A stretch of 26,096 nt of DNA from MGBC113645 sp036308445 (GTDB taxonomy: Bacteria > Bacillota_I > Bacilli_A > Erysipelotrichales > Coprobacillaceae): NCBI GenBank assembly GCA_036308445.1, contig JAXJVS010000026.1, forward strand, positions 1 to 26,096. Reading direction: 5' to 3'. Of this stretch, positions 23,195 to 26,096 are shown piece by piece. The stretch's first letter is position 1. Every line of letters begins with the position of its first letter. Below the pieces are notes generated by a model. It did not search any database. It was given only the letters and a program-made list of their open reading frames with translations, and was not told the origin of the DNA. Both the position numbers and the translations under genes were made by a program.

Positions 23195-23857
23195 TCAATA
23201 ATTTGTATTATTTTCTTCACCATTAACCAATTGACAGCCAGCCGATGTACCAATACGAGTAGCTCCAGCTTCAATAACTTTTACCATATCATCAAAGCTT
23301 CTGACTCCTCCAGCCGCTTTCACTTGTACATCATTCCCTACTATATCTTTCATTAATTTCACATCTTCTGCAGTAGCCCCTGCTGTGCTGAATCCTGTTG
23401 ATGTTTTTACAAAAGAAGCTTTAGCTTTTGCAGCAGCTTCACAAGCAGCAATTTTTTCTTCATCAGACAATAAGCATGTTTCAATTATAACTTTAACCAC
23501 ATGACCCTCACTTGCTTCAACTACAGCCTTAATATCTTCATAAACCAATTCAACATCGCCATCTTTTAAAGCACCAATATTAATAACCATATCAATTTCA
23601 TCCGCACCATTATTAATTGCATCCTCAGTTTCAAAAACTTTCGTTGCAGTTGTATTTGCCCCTAAAGGAAAACCAATAACAGTACATACCTTAACATCAC
23701 TATTTTTTAAAATTTCAGCGCAATAAGAAACCCATGTAGGATTAACACAAACTGATGCAAAATCAAATTCCATGGCTTCCTGACATAACTTCATAATATT
23801 TTCTTTTTTTGTATCAGCTTTTAATGCCGTATGATCAATTAACTTATTATAATTCAT
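23195..23857 (-). CDS. deoC: Deoxyribose-phosphate aldolase
   Basis: 220 residues from ATG at 23857. Class I aldolase cleaving 2-deoxyribose 5-phosphate to glyceraldehyde 3-phosphate and acetaldehyde. Schiff-base Lys in FVKTSTGFST (K151), Asp in DEIDMVINIGAL (D89) and Lys in VKAAGGVRS (K180) are all present, plus CVNPTWV and IGFPLGA. Start: an ATG two codons earlier (23863) is only 3 bases from AGGAG, while 23857 has a 9-base spacing. The ribosome binding site lies in the end of murE; overlap is 11 bases. Its place after mtaB-murE is not the usual nucleoside operon. A C-terminal tail EENNTNY is extra. The downstream minus-strand stretch holds only a weak AATAAT/ATTATT stem. Confidence 0.95.
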   Translation of the reverse strand: MNYNKLIDHTALKADTKKENIMKLCQEAMEFDFASVCVNPTWVSYCAEILKNSDVKVCTVIGFPLGANTTATKVFETEDAINNGADEIDMVINIGALKDGDVELVYEDIKAVVEASEGHVVKVIIETCLLSDEEKIAACEAAAKAKASFVKTSTGFSTAGATAEDVKLMKDIVGNDVQVKAAGGVRSFDDMVKVIEAGATRIGTSAGCQLVNGEENNTNY

Positions 23858-25316
23858 AATCATCTTCTCCTTGACTAAAAATTTTCTTTATTGCTGACAT
23901 AGCAATATATTTATCTCCTGGATAAGGCTCATTTCCAATAGTAGAAGCCATAAACTGTTCATGACCTTTACCCAATATCAAAATAATGTCATCTTTATTT
24001 GCTATCTCAATTGCCTGTTCAATCGCAATTCTACGATTCTCAATAATAACTGACACTGGTTTTTCAATATAATCCTGTATTTCCTGACATATTTCATATA
24101 TATCTTCATCACGATTATCTTCAGCTGTCAATATTACCTGATCTAAATATTCATTTGCAAGTTTACCGATTTCTTCTCTTTTTTTAAAATTTCTTTTTCC
24201 CGGTGCTCCAAACACACCAATAATTCTTCCTTTTTTTTGAACTGATTTAGCAAATTCAAATACTCTTTTATAACTATTCACATGCTGACAATAATCAATA
24301 ATAACATGAAATGGATACGAATGATTCAGAAGTTCCATTCGCCCTTCTACTTTTTTTATATTGGAAATACTTTCTACAATTTCATCTATCGACATTTCCA
24401 AACATATTAATGCTGCTACAACTGCCAAAACATTAGAAACATTAAAACGTCCTAAAACCGGAACACTAACATGTACAAGAGGATTTTCCTTGATCTGTAA
24501 ATCAAACTCACTATGATCAATAAACAATTGAATATTTCTTGCCATTACATCAGATTTATGATCAATACCATAAGTAATAATCTGACATTTAACATCATCT
24601 TTGACTTCATTAAAAAAACGAACTTCATCAGTATTTAAAATCGCATACCCCTTATTATCAAGGAGTTTAAAAAGTTTTTCCTTAGATGCATAAAGATGTT
24701 GCATAGTTCCATGAAAATCAAGATGTTCCTCATAAATATTAGTAAAAATACCAATATCAAAATGAACACCATCCACCCTTTTCAAAGCTAAACCATGACT
24801 TGAAACTTCTAAGCATACACCTTTAATATCATTTTTAACCATCTCATTTAAATGACGATGCAAAAAAATCGTTTCTGGTGTTGTATAAGGAGACTGAATA
24901 ATATGCCCTGCATATTCAATGTCATTAGTACCAATATATCCAACACGCAAAAAATGTTGTAAAATATCATGAATCATCAATGCTACAACAGTTTTACCAC
25001 TAGTTCCTGTAACTCCAATCATTGTCATCTTATGACTAGGATGATCATAAAAAATATCAGCAACACGATTCAATTCATCTAAGACATCATTAACCTGAAT
25101 ATATAAAATACCTGGATGTTTATAAAGAAGAGGCTTAGAATAAACTATACACTTCGCCCCTTGGAAAACTGCATCTTCTACATAACGATGTCCATCAACA
25201 CTTAAACCATCAACGCAAAAGAAAACCGAATCTCTACCAACATATCTTGAATCACTATGGATAGAAACTATTTTAAAATCTTCTTTTACATCAAATAATT
25301 CATTAATCTTTTTCAC
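23847..25316 (-). CDS. murE: MurE-type Mur ligase (UDP-MurNAc-tripeptide synthetase), atypical
   Basis: 489 residues. ATP loop GVTGTSGKT (101-109), K212 in the YASKEKLF segment (expected carbamoyl-Lys), and the late LILGKGHE motif identify MurE, which adds the third amino acid to UDP-MurNAc-Ala-Glu. Oddities: the usual DYAHTPDS is DYCQHVNSY (341-349), the GxxGxRD loop is GAPGKRNFKKR (370-380), and the specificity site usually DNPR for meso-DAP is EDNR (399-402). GAPG is reminiscent of Lys-adding enzymes of cocci. Start is GTG at 25316 with GGAGAG at the end of mtaB; overlap is 14 bases. The amino acid added cannot be decided. No murF or mraY is adjacent. Confidence 0.87.
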   Translation of the reverse strand: MKKINELFDVKEDFKIVSIHSDSRYVGRDSVFFCVDGLSVDGHRYVEDAVFQGAKCIVYSKPLLYKHPGILYIQVNDVLDELNRVADIFYDHPSHKMTMIGVTGTSGKTVVALMIHDILQHFLRVGYIGTNDIEYAGHIIQSPYTTPETIFLHRHLNEMVKNDIKGVCLEVSSHGLALKRVDGVHFDIGIFTNIYEEHLDFHGTMQHLYASKEKLFKLLDNKGYAILNTDEVRFFNEVKDDVKCQIITYGIDHKSDVMARNIQLFIDHSEFDLQIKENPLVHVSVPVLGRFNVSNVLAVVAALICLEMSIDEIVESISNIKKVEGRMELLNHSYPFHVIIDYCQHVNSYKRVFEFAKSVQKKGRIIGVFGAPGKRNFKKREEIGKLANEYLDQVILTAEDNRDEDIYEICQEIQDYIEKPVSVIIENRRIAIEQAIEIANKDDIILILGKGHEQFMASTIGNEPYPGDKYIAMSAIKKIFSQGEDDYEL

Positions 25317-26096
25317 TTAGCATCTCTCCAATTAAAATAACATCATCTGTTTCTTTAATATTAACTGAATAAATATGTCCAACTGAATCTTCAGCTAACT
25401 TAACTCTTACCTTTAAATAATTAGAAGCATGACCAATCATATAATCTCCATCTTTTTCTTCAATCAAAACCTCTAATGTTTTACCTATTTGCTGTTGAGC
25501 ATATTCTCTCATTAAAGTATGAGATAAATCCAATAAAGCTTTCACTCTTTGTTTCTTTACAGACTCATCTACCTGATCTTTCATTCTTGCAGCAGGTGTT
25601 CCTTTTCTTTTAGAATATGGGAATACATGCAACTGATTAAAATGTAACTTTTTAATCCATTGATAAGTAGATTCAAAATCTTCATCAGTTTCACCTGGAA
25701 AACCTACAATAACATCAGTAGTAATAGAAAGAGAAGGTAGTTTTTTCTTTAATTCAAAATATTTTTGTTCAAACTCTTGAGTAGTATAATGACGATTCAT
25801 ACGTTTTAAAGTATTATCATTTCCTGATTGAATAGGTATATGTAAATGATCCACAATAATTGATGAATCTGCAATTAAATTCATAATTTCCTCACTAACC
25901 TGACTCATTTCAATTGAAGAAATTCTTAATCTCTTTAACCCTTTTACTTTTGTTGTTAAATCAACCAATAAATCATAAAAACTATAATCATCAAAATCCT
26001 GCCCATAACCAGCAGTATGAATACCAGTTAAAACAATCTCACTAAAACCATGATTAACTAAAGACTGTGCTTGAGATAAAACACTCTCCTTACTTC
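25303..26096 (-). CDS. mtaB: tRNA t6A37 methylthiotransferase MtaB-like, N-terminal part off the window
   Basis: Open frame from the right edge to TAA at 25303; about 263 codons visible. Minus-strand reading starts SKESVLSQAQSLVNHGFSEIV and continues with LTGIHTAGYG, RLRISSIEM, DHLHIPIQSGND, LKRMNRHY, TDVIVGFPGETDEDF and FPYSKRKGTPAARM, a pattern of the MiaB/MtaB radical-SAM family, and a C-terminal TRAM-like domain. LTGIHTAGYG points to MtaB (converts t6A37 to ms2t6A37) rather than MiaB or RimO. The radical-SAM CxxxCxxC and the N-terminal UPF0004 domain lie outside the window. The TTG/ATG codons inside are not starts. It overlaps murE by 14 bases. Confidence 0.9.
   Translation of the reverse strand, partial: SKESVLSQAQSLVNHGFSEIVLTGIHTAGYGQDFDDYSFYDLLVDLTTKVKGLKRLRISSIEMSQVSEEIMNLIADSSIIVDHLHIPIQSGNDNTLKRMNRHYTTQEFEQKYFELKKKLPSLSITTDVIVGFPGETDEDFESTYQWIKKLHFNQLHVFPYSKRKGTPAARMKDQVDESVKKQRVKALLDLSHTLMREYAQQQIGKTLEVLIEEKDGDYMIGHASNYLKVRVKLAEDSVGHIYSVNIKETDDVILIGEMLSEKD

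Overview
The window is AT-rich, uses TGG for Trp and TGA as an ordinary stop, has strong AGGAGG-type ribosome binding sites, and carries tight operons. It encodes the endospore-lineage pair YqfC/YqfD, a DarA-type cyclic-di-AMP receptor, pyruvate phosphate dikinase and a T-box riboswitch. This points to a low-GC Bacillota chromosome, probably an anaerobic Erysipelotrichia/Coprobacillus-like gut lineage. The class-level placement is inference. No rRNA, tRNA, CRISPR array, intact transposase or phage gene is visible; this is mostly core chromosome.

Left part (1-5334), metal handling: feoA-feoB (ferrous iron uptake, feoB cut by the window edge), then an ArsR-type zinc-sensor repressor and a Zn/Cd P1B-type ATPase with two HMA domains separated by a tandem His/Cys-rich tract. 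The ArsR promoter shares a palindromic -35 block with the divergent promoter of a nicotinamidase-like hydrolase.

5335-7016: a long interrupted hairpin, a PTS IIB (lactose/cellobiose type) gene broken by an in-frame stop, and ilvE. 7263-9921 (minus): ParB-like small protein, RsuA-type pseudouridine synthase, stand-alone Smr protein and PepD dipeptidase, a tightly packed run with overlaps.

10085-13900: an RpiR/SIS regulator with a cre-like site, convergent with a three-gene ABC transporter (trpXYZ type). A complete T-box leader precedes the transporter; its specifier codon TGG and T-box TGGC both fit tRNA-Trp, so the transporter is assigned to tryptophan or a Trp precursor. A tiny ORF with a Trp codon lies between riboswitch and transporter.

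14014-26096: housekeeping genes, almost all on the minus strand: ppdK, folC, darA, a dGTPase-like HD hydrolase, mutY (plus), phoH-yqfD-yqfC, rpsU (59 codons), then the overlapping mtaB (partial)-murE-deoC cluster. I see no clearly new multi-gene system. The most informative points are the Trp T-box plus mini-ORF, the His/Cys repeat, the shared -35 control region, the PTS IIB pseudogene with its adjacent hairpin, and the atypical MurE motifs.
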